Below, piece by piece: positions 1-7,980 of a DNA stretch of 64,000 bases (its first letter is position 1; each line of letters opens with the position of its first letter). The notes under the pieces were generated by a model, which saw only the letters and a program-made list of their open reading frames with translations, was not told where the DNA came from and searched no databases. The stretch is from NCBI GenBank assembly GCA_947567625.1, contig CANONN010000002.1, positions 1 through 64,000 on the forward strand, in the 5' to 3' direction. The position numbers were made by a program, and so were the translations under genes. This DNA is from an uncultured Roseburia sp. Its GTDB lineage: Bacteria > Bacillota > Clostridia > Lachnospirales > Lachnospiraceae.

Positions 1-54
1 TGCGGACAAACGGTTTTCAAGACCGCCTCGTTATGACCACTTCGATACCTCTCC
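1..54 (-). tRNA. tRNA-Ser(UGA), 5' part, cut by window edge
   Basis: Read on the minus strand the sequence begins with an acceptor strand GGAGAGG, followed by a D-arm and an anticodon arm with stem GCGGT/ACCGT and loop CTTGAAA, giving anticodon UGA (serine, UCN codons). The long variable arm starts just before the window ends. A promoter sits about 55 bases upstream. The 3' half lies outside the window, so integrity cannot be checked. Confidence 0.9.
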
Positions 55-109
55 CTGTTGTTTTGCCGCCCTTTTTGTACCACACATAATTTTAATCAGC
101 GCAAATCAT

Positions 110-138
110 ATGTTACCACCCAGTAATTAGTTTGTCAA
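110..138 (-). promoter_or_regulatory. promoter of the tRNA-Ser gene
   Basis: On the minus strand TTGACA (133-138), a 17-base spacer and TAACAT (110-115) form a near-consensus sigma-70 type promoter. It points at the tRNA and separates it from the upstream ispD operon. Confidence 0.7.
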
Positions 139-446
139 CCGTTATTTATATTTTTTTGTATTTTTTTACTTTTTATGCATGTTTTGTCACGGCAGCAGCA
201 AAAAAACCATTTTCTACCAATAAATCAGGGACTTATGACACGCCCCGTCTTTCATCAATATCTTTACAGCGGGGAATAGCCATAGACAGCGACACGATTC
301 GATCTGTTTCATTTCGTCATAACACAACACCCGATGCCGGTATATTTCTCCTATCGAGATCTTTCTACATTGAAATCAAATCTCTTTCTCCGTCACAATC
401 AAGGTTCCACCCTGCGCTCCAAGGTGGCAGCTGCTCGCCGTATAAC
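139..446. other. intergenic region, no gene seen
   Basis: About 300 bases between the ispD stop and the tRNA promoter. It contains a modest hairpin on the minus strand (CCACC/GGGTGG around 403-425) that could end ispD transcription but lacks a T-tract. Plus-strand open frames here are the antisense of ispD and have no ribosome binding site or family resemblance. Confidence 0.5.
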
Positions 447-1142
447 CTAACCGTTATTTCCATGCATATACATCTCGGCCGCTGCCATATCCTCCGGCGT
501 TGTTATTTTGATATTCCGGTAACTGCCTGCAATCATTTTCACATGCTTACCTGTGATCTGATCAAACACCATGGCGTCGTCTGTGATCGCCGCATCTTCC
601 CGGCGCAGCATTTTTTCATAGGCGTCATAAATGGCCCTATAGGTAAATGTCTGGGGCGTCTGTGCCTGCCAGAGGAATTGCCGCGCGGGAGTTTCAATCG
701 CAAAGTGATCGTCATCCACCACTTTTATCGTATCTTTTACAGGCATCCCCACCACACATGCTCCAAATTGTTTCACCGTCTCCATCGAACGCAAAATCAT
801 ATCCGCGTCAACGAACGGACGCGCACCGTCGTGAATCATCACATAATCCGCACCGTCCGCCGCCTTAAGTCCGGCAAATACAGAATGATACCGTTCTTTT
901 CCCCCGGGTACGATCGCCGATACTTTGGTAAACCCGTACGGCGCAACGATCTCTTTTCTGCAGTAATCTTCTTCCCCCGCTCCGGTCACAAGTACGATTG
1001 CAGAGACACTGCTCTCCTCAAACGCTTTCAGGGAATAATACAACACCGGTTTGCCTGCCAGCAAAAGGTACTGCTTTTGTATGGCGCTGTTCATCCTTTT
1101 GCCGCTGCCCGCCGCCAGCACGATCGCCGTAAATTGTTCCAT
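447..1142 (-). CDS. ispD: 2-C-methyl-D-erythritol 4-phosphate cytidylyltransferase
   Basis: IspD transfers CMP from CTP to methylerythritol phosphate in the non-mevalonate isoprenoid pathway (cytosolic). The 231-residue protein has the usual family length and shows the N-terminal nucleotide-binding loop LAAGSGKRM (residues 9-17), the IHDGARPFV block, QTPQTF, an ITDDA segment and the C-terminal NIKITTPED motif. Its ATG lies one base after the tsaD stop, so the two are translationally coupled. It is the last gene of the minus-strand tsa operon. Identification is firm. Confidence 0.97.
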   Translation of the reverse strand: MEQFTAIVLAAGSGKRMNSAIQKQYLLLAGKPVLYYSLKAFEESSVSAIVLVTGAGEEDYCRKEIVAPYGFTKVSAIVPGGKERYHSVFAGLKAADGADYVMIHDGARPFVDADMILRSMETVKQFGACVVGMPVKDTIKVVDDDHFAIETPARQFLWQAQTPQTFTYRAIYDAYEKMLRREDAAITDDAMVFDQITGKHVKMIAGSYRNIKITTPEDMAAAEMYMHGNNG

Positions 1143-1143
1143 C

Positions 1144-2166
1144 TCAACGTTCCCCCAGCTTTAAATTCGGTATTGCATTCAGATCCATGCCGTCGCGCCT
1201 GCCCGCCATAAAATCATAGTACGCTGCGGCTCCGATCATCGCCGCGTTATCGGTACACAAAACAGGGGACGGATGATAAAATTTTACCCCTTTTTTCGTA
1301 CACGCATCGCGCATTGCCTCCCGAAATACGCCGTTTGACGCCACGCCGCCGGCGATGGCAAACCGTTCTGCCTGAAATTCTTCGATCGCCTTGACCGCAT
1401 TGCCCACCAGAACATCAACGACCGCCTTTTGAAAAGATGCCGCCACATCCGCCTGCACAACCGGAATTCCTTTCATCTTACAGCCGTTTAAATAGTTGAG
1501 CACTGCCGATTTGAGACCGCTGAAACTAAAATCGTAGGGCCCGTCCGCCACCTTCGCACGCGGAAATTCAATGGCATGAGGATCACCCTCGCGGGACACC
1601 TTCTCGATCTTAGGCCCTCCCGGATATCCCAGGCCAATGGCCCGCGCCACCTTGTCAAACGCTTCTCCGGCGGCGTCATCCCTGGTCCTGCCGATGACCT
1701 CATAGGTTCCGTAATCCTGAACTTTTACCAAGTGAGTGTGCCCGCCGGAAACGACGAGGCATAAAAACGGCGGCTCTAGCTCCTTATTTTCAATGTAATT
1801 GGCGCAGATATGTCCCTCGATGTGGTGCACCCCCACAAGAGGAATCTTCTTCCCGTAGCTGATCGCTTTCGCCTCCGCCACCCCGACCAACAGAGCGCCT
1901 ACCAGGCCGGGTCCGTAAGTCACACCGACAGCGTCGAGATCGTCGAGTGTGGTATCCGCCTCGCGCAAAGCCTCCTCGATCACCTGGTTGATCTTCTCAA
2001 TATGCTTTCTGGAGGCAATTTCCGGCACCACGCCCCCATATAATGTATGTAAGGCAATTTGCGAGGATATTATGTTTGAGCAGACCGTCCGCCCGTCCAC
2101 TACCACCGCCGCCGCCGTTTCGTCGCAGGAGCTCTCGATCGCTAATATTTTAATCTGTCTTGGCAT
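1144..2166 (-). CDS. tsaD: tRNA N6-threonylcarbamoyladenosine transferase subunit TsaD
   Basis: TsaD is the catalytic subunit that transfers the threonylcarbamoyl group to A37 of ANN-decoding tRNAs, working with TsaB and TsaE, both encoded upstream in this operon. Seen: the N-terminal [11 protein letters not shown] motif, the metal-binding HIEGH (His115 and His119) and the C-terminal ASNGVFRE and GAAAYYDF blocks. I chose the second ATG of an ATGATG pair (340 aa, the usual length). The open frame extends about 30 codons further up, but that part overlaps the preceding gene and does not look like TsaD. It overlaps the preceding stop by 17 bases with AGAAAGG upstream. Confidence 0.97.
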   Translation of the reverse strand: MPRQIKILAIESSCDETAAAVVVDGRTVCSNIISSQIALHTLYGGVVPEIASRKHIEKINQVIEEALREADTTLDDLDAVGVTYGPGLVGALLVGVAEAKAISYGKKIPLVGVHHIEGHICANYIENKELEPPFLCLVVSGGHTHLVKVQDYGTYEVIGRTRDDAAGEAFDKVARAIGLGYPGGPKIEKVSREGDPHAIEFPRAKVADGPYDFSFSGLKSAVLNYLNGCKMKGIPVVQADVAASFQKAVVDVLVGNAVKAIEEFQAERFAIAGGVASNGVFREAMRDACTKKGVKFYHPSPVLCTDNAAMIGAAAYYDFMAGRRDGMDLNAIPNLKLGER

Positions 2167-2743
2167 CATCCTCACCTTTCTCCTTGGTCTCGTAAAAGGC
2201 CAGGATTTTCCATTTCCCGTCCGCATCCTTGCGCAGCATATAGGTCTGATAAGCAAATCCAAACGTTTTACTTCCGTTTAAGAAGTAAGAGGCATCCACA
2301 TAGGCATACTTCTGCTTTCCCACCGTTTCATATTTGATCTCGCTCGTCTTGCTGACGCTCCAGTTTAATATTTTTCTGCCATCCTCTCTATATGTGGCAA
2401 TCTCGGCCATAAGCTCCTCGAAATAAGCATCTCTCGGATTTTGCTCCAGCAGATCTTTGTCAAAAAGCTCTCTCGCCATATCTCCCAACTGGTAAAATTC
2501 ATCATCGGAATACTGCTCGCCATAAAAACAGTCGATAATGCGGCTGTACAGCTTGACTACCTCGCGGGGCGTTTCCGGGTATTTCAGGCTAAGATCTCTT
2601 GTGATGATCTGCTGCACCTCCGTCAGTTCTATCTCGCTTTCGACGTTTTTGCTGCCTCTCATAACCGTAAAATAATAGAATAACCCGACAATTACTGCCA
2701 CACATACCACACAAATACCTGTTAAAAGTAATTTCTTTTTCAT
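2150..2743 (-). CDS. membrane-anchored small protein, DUF6715-like
   Basis: A 197-residue protein with a short basic N-terminus, one membrane segment (about residues 5-28) and a roughly 165-residue extracytoplasmic domain of mixed helices and strands. The layout (YxxY-rich, ending in KWKILAFYE) resembles NTF2-like folds. From memory I associate it with DUF6715, found in Lachnospiraceae near RNase Z and tsaD genes; I could not verify this. It lies between rnz and tsaD and overlaps tsaD by 17 bases. The start is preceded by a GGAATGGAGG ribosome binding site of the family B type. No function is known to me. Confidence 0.75.
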   Translation of the reverse strand: MKKKLLLTGICVVCVAVIVGLFYYFTVMRGSKNVESEIELTEVQQIITRDLSLKYPETPREVVKLYSRIIDCFYGEQYSDDEFYQLGDMARELFDKDLLEQNPRDAYFEELMAEIATYREDGRKILNWSVSKTSEIKYETVGKQKYAYVDASYFLNGSKTFGFAYQTYMLRKDADGKWKILAFYETKEKGEDDAKTD

Positions 2744-2783
2744 ACGAATCCTCCATTCCGAGCGCTATAAATAACTCTGTTTC
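2744..2783 (-). repeat. family B intergenic cassette, short remnant
   Basis: The 40-base gap between the RNase Z stop and the next start carries GTGAGAAAC, AGTTATTTAT, AGCGCTCGGAATGGAG. This matches the right end of the longer family B cassettes elsewhere in the window (GTGTGA..., CTATTTGTG, stem, GGAATGGAG). Only the tail with the Shine-Dalgarno remains. Confidence 0.45.
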
Positions 2784-3716
2784 TCACGAATCCTCTAGAA
2801 TGGATTCCTCTTCAAATACCAACTCCACGCTCTTGCCGTCCTCTCCCAGATAAGTATGCGGGAATATCTCTCTGACTTTCGGCATATATTCTCTGGCATG
2901 TACCAGAGACGGTGAGAAGTGGGTCAGCCACAGGCTGGCTGCGCCGGCATCCCTCGCCAGTTTTGCCGCCTCATAAAAGGTCATATGCTTTTTTTGTTTT
3001 GCCTTTGTCAGCATATCCGGCTCCGCATACATCCCCTCGCAGATAAACAAATCGGCTCCGCTCGCACAGCGCGCGATCTGCTCCGCCGGTCTTGTATCCG
3101 TACAGTATGTAACTTTTATCCCTTTTCTGGGTGCCCCCAACACCATCTTGGGCGTAAAGACACGACCGTCCTCATCCGTCATCGTCTCCCCTTTTTGCAG
3201 ACGGCTCCAGAACTTTTGCGGAATCTGACGCGCGATCGCCTGCTCCACCATAAACTTTCCGGCACGCTTGATTTCAACCGTATAACCATAACACAAAACA
3301 TTGTGATTTACCCGAAAAGCGTGAATGTGGTAGCCGTTGATCATAAAGTCCTGCTCCGGCTCTGTGATCTCCAGAAAACACAGGGAAAAGGGCAGCTCCG
3401 GTGCGATGGTGCGCAGCGCATTGACTACCCTCTCTAATCCTTTTGGCCCAATCAGCGTCAACGGCTCGGTTCGCTCCGCATTTCCCATGGTGAGAAGCAG
3501 CCCCGGCAATCCGCTGATATGATCTGCATGATAATGTGTAAAACAAATAATATCAATCGGTTTAAACGTCCATCCTTTTGCTTTAATCGCAATCTGCGTG
3601 CCCTCCCCGCAGTCGATCAGCAGGTTACTGCCATTATAGCGCATCATCGCCGCCGTCAGATAACGATAAGGCAGCGGCATCATACCCGCTGTTCCAAGCA
3701 AACATACATCTAACAT
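2784..3716 (-). CDS. rnz: ribonuclease Z family metallo-beta-lactamase fold hydrolase
   Basis: RNase Z trims the 3' end of pre-tRNAs. The 310-residue protein has the zinc motif THYHADH (His61, His63, Asp65, His66), a later CTDTRP and FICEGMY (metal ligand Asp/Glu region) and the C-terminal LTHFSPS histidine block. The N-terminal LGTAG and DCGEGTQ stretches are typical of the ElaC/RNase Z branch. It sits in an operon of tRNA-modification genes, which fits. Some ElaC relatives have other phosphodiesterase activities, so the exact substrate is inferred. Confidence 0.9.
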   Translation of the reverse strand: MLDVCLLGTAGMMPLPYRYLTAAMMRYNGSNLLIDCGEGTQIAIKAKGWTFKPIDIICFTHYHADHISGLPGLLLTMGNAERTEPLTLIGPKGLERVVNALRTIAPELPFSLCFLEITEPEQDFMINGYHIHAFRVNHNVLCYGYTVEIKRAGKFMVEQAIARQIPQKFWSRLQKGETMTDEDGRVFTPKMVLGAPRKGIKVTYCTDTRPAEQIARCASGADLFICEGMYAEPDMLTKAKQKKHMTFYEAAKLARDAGAASLWLTHFSPSLVHAREYMPKVREIFPHTYLGEDGKSVELVFEEESILEDS

Positions 3717-3817
3717 AAAATAACCACACCTTTCCGCTAATTTGAACGGAGTGGAACTTCACAGTGACATATTTTTCCAGCCAGTCAAAACAGAAATACC
3801 CCTGCCTTTGGCCAAAC

Positions 3818-4048
3818 TTATACGAACTCCGTCGCATCCTTGATCTCCGGCGGTATCACAAAAGAATTCTCCAGGCGCTTACAGCACTCCTCACAGATAT
3901 CTACATGGTAAATCTTGCCGTCACGGTTATCGGAAAAATAGCCCCACTGTTTTTTTATATTCAAATAAGAAACCTTATCTTTTTCACTCTCTTCACAAAT
4001 CAGTCTTCCACAACAATTGCAATAAATATTCGTTCCGTTCTTTGCCAT
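3818..4048 (-). CDS. small zinc-ribbon-like protein, function unknown
   Basis: A 76-residue protein with two cysteine clusters, CNCCGRLIC near residue 10 and CEECC near residue 54, spaced as in a four-cysteine zinc ribbon. It has no membrane segment. It lies between rimI and rnz, in the direction of the operon, with a plausible GGAAT ribosome binding site. I do not recognise a named family; the metal-binding role is inferred from cysteine spacing only. Confidence 0.7.
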   Translation of the reverse strand: MAKNGTNIYCNCCGRLICEESEKDKVSYLNIKKQWGYFSDNRDGKIYHVDICEECCKRLENSFVIPPEIKDATEFV

Positions 4049-4161
4049 GATTCCTCTTATTCCTCCGCTTAAGCAACATTCTTTCCATTTGTCTTATCAT
4101 ACATTTGTCGTTCACTCTAACAAACAGTATGATAGAAATGCCGCTAAAAATCCAGTGGGAA

Positions 4162-4599
4162 TTACTGGCCGTATATCATAATATAGGCATCCTCCACAGG
4201 AGCCTCATAAAAATTTTTTCGCAGGCCGCAGCGCAAAAAATCATTTCTCTCATAAAGCCTTATCGCCGTATCATTGGACACCCTCACCTCAAGCACAATT
4301 TTGGGAATGGAGCGCAACTCAGCCTCTTTTTTCATGGCGCAAAGCAACATGCCGCCGATTCCCCGGCAGCGCGATGCCTGGGCTACCGCAACGTTTGTGA
4401 TCTCGGCTTCATCCAGCGAAAGATACATCCCGCAATACCCCAATATTTTCTGTTCCTCCTCCGCGACATAAAAAGCGGTATTGGGAAGGCTTAGCGCATC
4501 CAAAAATCCCTTGCTGCCCCACGGCCTTGAAAATATTTGCTGTTCCAACCGCACGACCTCATCCACATCTCTTTTCTGCATAATTCTGACTGCCGCCAT
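4162..4599 (-). CDS. rimI: ribosomal protein alanine N-acetyltransferase-type GNAT enzyme
   Basis: A 145-residue GNAT acetyltransferase. RimI acetylates the N-terminal alanine of ribosomal protein S18 in E. coli. Seen: FSRPWG near the N-terminus, the LSLDEAEITNVAV strand and the acetyl-CoA loop RCRGIGGMLL (residues 77-86), then NDTAIRLYERNDF, all characteristic of RimI. Neighbouring tsaB and tsaD match the common tsaB-rimI-tsaD arrangement of Firmicutes. Confidence 0.93.
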   Translation of the reverse strand: MAAVRIMQKRDVDEVVRLEQQIFSRPWGSKGFLDALSLPNTAFYVAEEEQKILGYCGMYLSLDEAEITNVAVAQASRCRGIGGMLLCAMKKEAELRSIPKIVLEVRVSNDTAIRLYERNDFLRCGLRKNFYEAPVEDAYIMIYGQ

Positions 4600-4680
4600 G
4601 CCAAATCATCCCTTCCTGATTTCGTCTATTTGCCCTGGGATAAATTCCTATCAGAATGAACTGCTGCCGCCGGCAGAAAT

Positions 4681-5376
4681 TTACCTGGCATTTTTTTCGC
4701 GTTCTGCCTGGGACAGCCTTAGATATTCCGGCTTATGATCTCTGGCATGTTCGCATTTCCCATCCCGATAGTACTGCAAGGCCAAGGCCGCCACGGCTCC
4801 GGCGCGCTGCTTATTGACATGTGCCGGCGCAAAGTAAAACGGTACGGCGATCGTCTCCTGCAAGTAGGGAGCAAATACCCCGACGCCGTCCCCCAGAAAT
4901 ACGACCGGCTCCCCTCTCCCATTGATATCGGCCACAATCTCGTCAATTCCGACCGCACATTGGGCGCGCAGTACCTTAAGCTTCTCCCCGTCAAAACGAT
5001 ACAGCCCCGTGTAAGTCTGATTGCGCCTCGCATCCATAAGCGGACACACGATATCGCGACTGCCCACCAGATTGTACGCCAGGGCGTCTACCGTGGGCAC
5101 GGAAATCAACGGTTTCTCCAAGGCAAGCCCCAGCCCTTTGGCCGTGGCGGAACCGATGCGCAGTCCGGTAAACGAACCGGGACCGCCCGCAACGGCAATC
5201 GCGTCAATCGAAGACAGCTCCAGCTCGATCATCCCAGCAACCTCGTCCAGCATAGGCAGCAGCGTCTGAGAATGTGTCTTTTTATAGTTGACCGTATATT
5301 CACCGAGCAGATGTTGATCCTCCACCACAGCCACGCTCGCCACCAGGCCGGAGCTGTCGATCCCCAAAATTTTCAT
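4681..5376 (-). CDS. tsaB: tRNA threonylcarbamoyladenosine biosynthesis protein TsaB
   Basis: TsaB is the scaffold partner of TsaD in t6A synthesis. The protein starts MKILGIDSSG and has GGPGSFTGLRIG (about residues 67-78), the TsaB/TsaD family ASKHA-fold loop. The 231-residue length is normal. An ATG four codons upstream (5388) is possible, but the AGAAAGG site lies only two bases from it and 14 bases from the chosen ATG, so both spacings are imperfect. A family B cassette separates it from tsaE. Confidence 0.95.
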   Translation of the reverse strand: MKILGIDSSGLVASVAVVEDQHLLGEYTVNYKKTHSQTLLPMLDEVAGMIELELSSIDAIAVAGGPGSFTGLRIGSATAKGLGLALEKPLISVPTVDALAYNLVGSRDIVCPLMDARRNQTYTGLYRFDGEKLKVLRAQCAVGIDEIVADINGRGEPVVFLGDGVGVFAPYLQETIAVPFYFAPAHVNKQRAGAVAALALQYYRDGKCEHARDHKPEYLRLSQAEREKNAR

Positions 5377-5388
5377 ATAAATAACCAT

Positions 5389-5457
5389 ACCTTTCTCTCA
5401 ACCTGCAAACTTTGGGCGACAGGCACAAATTTGCGTGTGAAAAATTTATTTTTCACA
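5389..5457 (-). repeat. family B intergenic hairpin cassette (tsaE-tsaB)
   Basis: The gap begins with a perfect inverted repeat, GTGTGAAAAAT facing ATTTTTCACAC, directly at the tsaE stop. The TGA stop of tsaE is part of its left arm. A second stem follows (GCAAATTTG / CAAAGTTTGC), then the AGAAAGG ribosome binding site of tsaB. The layout matches cassettes ahead of other genes in the window. Confidence 0.7.
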
Positions 5458-5902
5458 CTAACTCCTCTATGATTTCACGGACGGTTATCTTCCGGTAATC
5501 AAATCCTCGTTCCAAATCTTTTTCTATGGTAATCTCACTGCGTCGCGGGGGCAAGATCGGCTCTATCAGGTCCGCCCACTCGATGATACACAGCCCTTTG
5601 CCATAAAAGTAATCTTCGTAACCGATTTCGTCCATCTCTTCGACATCGCCGATACGGTATACGTCAAAATGATAAAAGGGCATACGCCCTCCCTCATACA
5701 CTTGTACAATGGTGAATGTGGGACTGCAAACAGCCTCTTTGATGCCAAGTCCCCTGGCGATTCCCTGTGTAAATACCGTTTTCCCCACACCCAGGTCTCC
5801 TGTCAGTGTATACACATCTCCCGGAGCAGCCAGACATCCAATTTTTGCCCCGAGCTCTTCCGTCTCCTCCGCAGAATACGTCTCATAAACTGTCTCTCCC
5901 AT
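5453..5902 (-). CDS. tsaE: tRNA threonylcarbamoyladenosine biosynthesis ATPase TsaE
   Basis: TsaE is a small P-loop ATPase needed for turnover of the TsaB-TsaD complex. Seen: Walker A GDLGVGKT near residue 36, the SPTFTIVQVYEG block, HFDVYRI and IEWAD, all diagnostic. I chose the ATG at 5902 (149 aa), which has GAGG five bases ahead; a GTG two codons up is the alternative. It follows the YcxB-like gene closely. Its TGA stop lies inside a family B hairpin arm. Confidence 0.96.
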   Translation of the reverse strand: MGETVYETYSAEETEELGAKIGCLAAPGDVYTLTGDLGVGKTVFTQGIARGLGIKEAVCSPTFTIVQVYEGGRMPFYHFDVYRIGDVEEMDEIGYEDYFYGKGLCIIEWADLIEPILPPRRSEITIEKDLERGFDYRKITVREIIEELV

Positions 5903-5909
5903 CGACACC

Positions 5910-6404
5910 TCACACTTTCATTTTCAGACGGTACTTTGGCAGCTTCTTGGTCGCCAGTTCCGCCAGCGGCCCCCAATGCTCCCCCAACTGTGCCCTTGGT
6001 ATTACAAAGGCGTTCACTCTGCCGCTGTAGATCAGCACCTGACTTTTGTTGGCTGTCATCTTATAGATCTGCTCCCAGGGGAGCGCCGCGTTTTCCCCTT
6101 CCTGTGAAACAGTGATTCCCTCTTCCGCAATCTGATAATGCAGTGGCTTTTTCAGGGAATCCGTTGTCATAAAGCGCTTCTTGGAACGCAAATACAGCCC
6201 TGCCGGCAGATATACCAGCAAGACAATGCCAAACACAATATAAAGCACACAGTGCAGCGGTTCGGTTTTGCCGTAAATCACCCCCGCCGCCACAAACAAA
6301 ATACCTGCCAAAACGGACAACCAGCCCTGAAAACCGGTATACGTCTGATACAGATTAAAGCGGTACATATCTTTCTGTGTCAAGGTAATATCAAATTCGA
6401 TCAT
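5910..6404 (-). CDS. YcxB-like domain membrane protein
   Basis: A 164-residue protein with two membrane helices (about residues 28-48 and 52-72) followed by a cytosolic domain with the pattern YQIAEEGI, LPWEQIYKM, FVIPRAQL typical of YcxB-like proteins. The open frame can begin at a TTG 14 codons upstream; I chose the ATG starting MIEFDITL because the family normally begins with this strand. Function of the family is unknown. It is the first gene of the tsa operon. Confidence 0.8.
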   Translation of the reverse strand: MIEFDITLTQKDMYRFNLYQTYTGFQGWLSVLAGILFVAAGVIYGKTEPLHCVLYIVFGIVLLVYLPAGLYLRSKKRFMTTDSLKKPLHYQIAEEGITVSQEGENAALPWEQIYKMTANKSQVLIYSGRVNAFVIPRAQLGEHWGPLAELATKKLPKYRLKMKV

Positions 6405-6494
6405 ATTGCCGCTGCCATCCCTTCTAAATCTCGCGCCTAGATACAAAATCCTGGTAGTCCGCCATATTGGCCTATCAAAATCTTATTGTGTTTC

Positions 6495-6523
6495 AGTATA
6501 ACATTTTTTTTTGCAAAAAGAAA
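6495..6523 (-). promoter_or_regulatory. possible promoter of the ycxB-tsaE operon
   Basis: Minus strand TATACT (6495-6500) as -10, with TTTCTT 17 bases further up as a weak -35 and an A-rich tract between. It lies about 90 bases before the first operon gene. Confidence 0.4.
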
Positions 6524-6551
6524 GAGGCACTTTCGTTCAATTTGCCTCGGC

Positions 6552-6640
6552 TGTAACAGTTTTGCCTCGGCTTCCCTGCTATTCAGCATTACTGGCTGCT
6601 AACTGCACAGCAGGTGCGCAGTTGCAGGCGGAATTGTTAC
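6552..6640. repeat. family A structured intergenic repeat, copy 1
   Basis: Starts TGTAACAGTTTTGCCTCGGC and ends with the partly complementary GGCGGAATTGTTAC. Inside, CTGCACAGCAGGTGCGCAG forms a small hairpin that is also found, with other stem bases, in copies 2 to 4. It lies between the end of the cobalamin-uptake operon and the tsa operon promoter. Confidence 0.6.
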
Positions 6641-6647
6641 CTTCACC

Positions 6648-7754
6648 TTAACTATTGCTGACCGCGATACCCGCCTCCCTCGCGCGCGCTAACAGTCTAT
6701 AATTTTCCATGTTTCCCGTGCCAAACTGCGCAGCCGGACAAATGACCCGCCTGCATGTGCAAAGCAGCTGCCATGCCTCTTGTGCCCGGGCAGCCGATAC
6801 CGGCTCAAATGCCTGCTCGCTCACCACCTTGACTGCCAGCGCTTTGGCAACCGGGTATTCGATGTCATTTTGGTGAATCACTCCTGCATAAAAGGCAACA
6901 TGCTGCCGCTGTAGCCGATGATACACGGGAATTGCCTGCCCGCCGCCGCCGATGACAAAAACCTCCGGCTTTCCATTGACCCCCTCCAGCTCCAAAAATC
7001 CGAGCTGCGCATGGTAGCTGCCCTTGTCTATCCCGTACAGCTTTGCGATGTAGGAAGCCTCCAGCACCTCCTCCGGCGCGCCAACCCGGTCGACCCGTCC
7101 ATCCTTGATACATATCACGGTGTCCGATATTTTCTGAGCCAAATCCAGCTCATGCAGCGACATGAAAACAGCCAGATTTTTCTGCCGCACCAGCTCCTCT
7201 AAGATTGACAACAGCTCCAGCTTATGGCGAATATCCAAAAATGAGGTCGGTTCATCTAAAATCAAAAGCTCCGGTTCCTGGCAGATTGCGCGCGCCAGCA
7301 TGACCCGCTGTCTCTGGCCGTCGCTGACGTCCTCGAAAGGGATATCGGCCAACTCTTTGGCCTGTACCATATCGAGAGCTTGCCGCACGTTCTCTTTGTC
7401 GAGCGCCGACAAAAAACCCATGCGGCCCGTGTAAGGATATCTTCCGGTTGCCACGACCTCGCCGCAGGTCATAAGCTCCGTGTGGATGCGCCCGGTCATG
7501 ACCATCGCTGTTTTTCGCGCCAGCTCTGCCGCGGTGTAGCGTCCCAACAGCCGCCCGCCGAGTGTGATTTCCCCATCCAGCAGCGGAAGCTGCCTGGCAA
7601 AGCTTTTTAAGATCGTAGATTTACCGGAGCCGTTCGCCCCGATCAAGGTTGTAATACAGCCGCGCCGCAAAGAGAGCGCAATATTCTCCACCACCGCCCG
7701 CGCCCCATACCCGACGGTTACGTTTTGCGCACATAAATATGACGTGTTTTTCAT
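6648..7754 (-). CDS. cobalamin/iron-complex ABC transporter ATPase with extra C-terminal domain
   Basis: The ATPase of the BtuCD/FecE class. Walker A GANGSGKST (39-47), Q-loop region, signature SDGQR (144-148), Walker B LLILDEPT (164-171) and the switch histidine SLHELDL (199-205) are present. After the ATPase core (about 250 residues) comes a domain of about 108 residues beginning EVFVIGGGG (264-272), looking like a small Rossmann-type fold, which typical BtuD/FecE proteins lack. I chose the ATG preceded by AATGGAG; the longer open frame is only leader. Context (cobalamin riboswitch, CbiK) argues for corrinoid or cobalt-related uptake, not siderophores, but substrate is inferred. Confidence 0.9.
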   Translation of the reverse strand: MKNTSYLCAQNVTVGYGARAVVENIALSLRRGCITTLIGANGSGKSTILKSFARQLPLLDGEITLGGRLLGRYTAAELARKTAMVMTGRIHTELMTCGEVVATGRYPYTGRMGFLSALDKENVRQALDMVQAKELADIPFEDVSDGQRQRVMLARAICQEPELLILDEPTSFLDIRHKLELLSILEELVRQKNLAVFMSLHELDLAQKISDTVICIKDGRVDRVGAPEEVLEASYIAKLYGIDKGSYHAQLGFLELEGVNGKPEVFVIGGGGQAIPVYHRLQRQHVAFYAGVIHQNDIEYPVAKALAVKVVSEQAFEPVSAARAQEAWQLLCTCRRVICPAAQFGTGNMENYRLLARAREAGIAVSNS

Positions 7755-7980
7755 ACGATTCTCCATTCTGGAGCGTTTGCGCGACAGGGCGGCGCAAATC
7801 TCAAATCTTGCGTATCGCGAACAAGTTCGTGCGCCATCCGTGCTATTTGTAACGCTCCAGCACAAATAGTTGGTATACTGCTTGCCGTATTGCGATGATC
7901 TCATCTGCGATCAGGGCATATCCCCGGCTCTGACTCAAATTGCCGGTTGAAAAATCAACGATCAAGCTGATTTTTCAACC
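7755..7980 (-). repeat. family B intergenic hairpin cassette, long copy (permease-ATPase gap)
   Basis: The gap between permease and ATPase genes begins with a hairpin (GGTTGAAAAATCA facing TGATTTTTCAACC, 7945-7980) that includes the permease TGA stop. It ends with a long element closed by CTGGAGCGTT (7768-7777) and AACGCTCCAG (7851-7860), followed at once by AATGGAG and the ATG. An inner stem carries CGAACAAGTTCG. The last 115 bases closely match 57602-57712. Confidence 0.8.

Noticed and set aside
395-425. A T-box-like AGGGTGGAACC on the minus strand downstream of ispD
   Set aside because: No specifier stem, no antiterminator partner and no regulated gene follow; only the separately promoted tRNA lies downstream.
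132-1211. A 359-codon plus-strand open frame opposite ispD
   Set aside because: It is the antisense of ispD, has no ribosome site and its product is rich in histidine and arginine with no family look.
1144-2262. Longer TsaD start at 2262
   Set aside because: The extra residues overlap the previous gene, do not resemble TsaD, and the normal [14 protein letters not shown] start is present with a ribosome site.
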